From Nitrospirota bacterium (lineage in GTDB: Bacteria; Nitrospirota; Thermodesulfovibrionia; Thermodesulfovibrionales; UBA9159), in NCBI GenBank assembly GCA_023475105.1, contig JAMCWJ010000078.1, positions 1 through 44,365 on the forward strand: DNA of 44,365 nt. Reading direction: 5' to 3'. Position numbers and translations under genes: made by a program. The stretch's first letter is position 1; each line of letters begins with the position of its first letter. Below are positions 43,228 to 44,365 of the stretch, piece by piece. The notes beneath the pieces were generated by a model. The model was given only the letters and a program-made list of their open reading frames with translations. It had not been told where the DNA came from and did no database searches.

Positions 43228-43898
43228 AAAGGAACGTTGCGTCTCCGGGACCGCTCTTTTTGCTGCTTGTTCCATTGTTCTTTTTTGTCGCGTTCTTCTG
43301 CGGGCCGGTCGGCGACGCCCGGTCTTCCGGGCTTACGGTGGAAGCGATCCAGAAGGCATATCAAAACATCAAGGACATAAAGGGGAGCTTCCTGCAAAAA
43401 AGTACGATCAGGGACCTCAAGAGGACGGACACCTTCAAGGGTACGTTCATGATCAAGGTCCCGTCGAAGATGAGATGGCAGTATCAGGACGCGGGCAAGC
43501 AGGATACCGAAATCTTCATCGACAAGGGAGAGATCATCGTCTACCAAAGGAACGAAAAACAGGTCTTCAGGGGGAAATTCGACAAGGAGGGTTACGGCCA
43601 GGCCCCTATCGCACTGCTCGGCGGATTCGGTAGCATAGGCGAGGAATTCGACGTTACGCAGAAGGGCGGGAAACTTCTCCTCAAGCCGAAAAGGAGCATG
43701 GGCAGCGTCGTATCGATAGAGATCGGCCCCTCCGGGGGAGAATTCCCCATAGGCTCGCTCAGTATTGTCGATAAACGGTTGAACAGGATCGAAATAATCT
43801 TCAGGAACGTCGTCATCAATTCCGGACTCAAGGACTCGGCGTTCGTCTTTTCCCCGCCTCCGGGCGTGAGCGTGTACGAGTATGTCAGGCCCCGATAA
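43224..43898 (+). CDS. lolA: Outer-membrane lipoprotein carrier protein LolA
   Basis: A 224-residue periplasmic carrier that ferries lipoproteins from the inner-membrane LolCDE complex to the outer membrane. The signal peptide (LFLLLVPLFFFVAFFCG) is followed by the LolA pattern: VEAIQKAYQNIKDIKGSFLQ, then FKGTFMIKVPSKMRWQYQD and EIFIDKGEIIVYQ, and LNRIEIIFRNVVINSGL near the end. The ATG at 43224 overlaps the previous stop by four bases. The next gene, tsaD, starts three bases after the lolA stop. LolA supports a diderm host with outer-membrane lipoproteins such as the Pro-Ala one in this window. Confidence 0.9.
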   Translation: MKRNVASPGPLFLLLVPLFFFVAFFCGPVGDARSSGLTVEAIQKAYQNIKDIKGSFLQKSTIRDLKRTDTFKGTFMIKVPSKMRWQYQDAGKQDTEIFIDKGEIIVYQRNEKQVFRGKFDKEGYGQAPIALLGGFGSIGEEFDVTQKGGKLLLKPKRSMGSVVSIEIGPSGGEFPIGSLSIVDKRLNRIEIIFRNVVINSGLKDSAFVFSPPPGVSVYEYVRPR

Positions 43899-43901
43899 GC
43901 G

Positions 43902-44365
43902 ATGCTGATCCTGGGCATAGACACTTCCTGCGACGACACCTCTGCCGCTGTCGTGGAGGACGGAGTAAAGATCATCTCCAATATTGTTTCGAGCCAGGAG
44001 ACGATCCACAGAAAATACGGGGGCATCGTCCCTGAACTCGCGTCCCGCAGGCACCTCGAGATGATATGGCCCGTCGTGGACGAGGCGCTGAAATCCGCGC
44101 AGAGGGGGCTCGATGAGATTGCTGCGGTCGCGGTGTGTTACGGCCCCGGACTGATAGGTTCTCTGCTGGTAGGCTGCTCGTTTGCAAAGGCGGCATGCTT
44201 TTCGCGAGGTATTCCCCTCGTCCGGGTGAATCATCTGGAAGGTCACATCTTTTCGTCCTTTCTTGACGGTGGGCCGTTTTCAACCGAAGCGCTCATATTC
44301 TCCGGCTTCCCCGCGTTTCCTTTCGTCTCTCTTATCGTATCGGGGGGACACACGAGCCTATACCG
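43902..44365 (+). CDS. tsaD: tRNA N6-threonylcarbamoyladenosine transferase TsaD, partial
   Basis: The first 154 codons of TsaD (formerly Gcp/YgjD), cut by the window end. TsaD moves the threonylcarbamoyl group onto A37 of tRNAs that read ANN codons. The visible part has the start [17 protein letters not shown], then [32 protein letters not shown] and the iron/zinc-binding NHLEGHIFS (about residues 109-117), with VSGGHTSLY just before the cut. The ATG is three bases after the lolA stop. The family is usually about 340 residues long, so slightly over half is missing. Confidence 0.95.
   Translation, partial: MLILGIDTSCDDTSAAVVEDGVKIISNIVSSQETIHRKYGGIVPELASRRHLEMIWPVVDEALKSAQRGLDEIAAVAVCYGPGLIGSLLVGCSFAKAACFSRGIPLVRVNHLEGHIFSSFLDGGPFSTEALIFSGFPAFPFVSLIVSGGHTSLY

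Overview
The window reads as chromosomal DNA of an anaerobic, Gram-negative (diderm) bacterium. Outer-membrane biogenesis genes (bamA-type Omp85, tamB, lolA, a SurA-N protein) show the second membrane. A group 3b NiFe hydrogenase, a 2-oxoacid:ferredoxin oxidoreductase pair, an AMP-forming acetyl-CoA synthetase and a giant BadF/HgdC-type activase-dehydratase point to an anaerobic, ferredoxin-based metabolism. The gene mix and the many tiny conserved proteins (AURKAIP1/COX24-type, DUF6485-like, DUF1858, a Cys-rich 42-residue protein) suggest Nitrospirota (Thermodesulfovibrio-like) or a neighbouring deep anaerobic lineage. That placement is inference; no rRNA or other marker is present to settle it. 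No CRISPR array, tRNA, rRNA, intact insertion sequence or prophage was seen.

Layout. 0.2-1.6 kb: acylphosphatase, a secreted NlpC/P60-like (DUF1460-type) protein and, on the other strand, a coiled-coil protein and a 31-residue bS22/AURKAIP1-like protein. 1.7-6.0 kb: one 1430-residue activase fusion. 6.2-7.5 kb: a Cys-rich small protein, a possible remnant of an Fe-S domain, and a UbiA/MqnP-like prenyltransferase. 7.6-11.5 kb (minus): hydB-hydG-hydD-hydA, an NAD(P)-linked sulfhydrogenase; hydB carries an apparent frameshift at a run of seven G. 11.8-13.8 kb: acs. 14.2-14.6 kb: two tiny genes (DUF1858 and a zinc-ribbon-like protein). 14.7-21.1 kb (minus): lipoprotein; then rimP-nusA-recG-hypothetical-pilD-histidine kinase, led by a promoter and a terminator-like hairpin. 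21.4-26.4 kb (plus): site-2 protease with CBS domains, then argD-argF-rnj. 26.6-38.7 kb (plus): ftsK, then a tightly packed glnD-tamB-bamA-surA-like run. 38.7-39.9 kb is the one loose, accessory-looking stretch: a REP-like hairpin, a nucleotidyl cyclase remnant and a secreted coiled-coil protein. 40.0-42.7 kb (minus): ppx/gppA, OFOR beta, OFOR gamma and a GNAT acetyltransferase, overlapping one another. 42.8-44.4 kb (plus): DUF6982-like protein, lolA and tsaD, the last cut by the window end.

How it fits together. Most of the window is housekeeping, packed into operons with 4-base start/stop overlaps. The metabolic parts (3b hydrogenase, OFOR, acetyl-CoA synthetase, activase) fit an organism that moves electrons between H2, NAD(P)H and ferredoxin. 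I do not see a clearly new multi-gene system. The observations most worth a second look are the hydB frameshift, the unannotated micro-genes, the promoter-plus-hairpin in front of rimP-nusA, recurring extended -10 promoters (some placed so that the mRNA would be leaderless), an OFOR beta/gamma pair without an alpha subunit, and an Omp85 protein with about seven POTRA domains directly after tamB.
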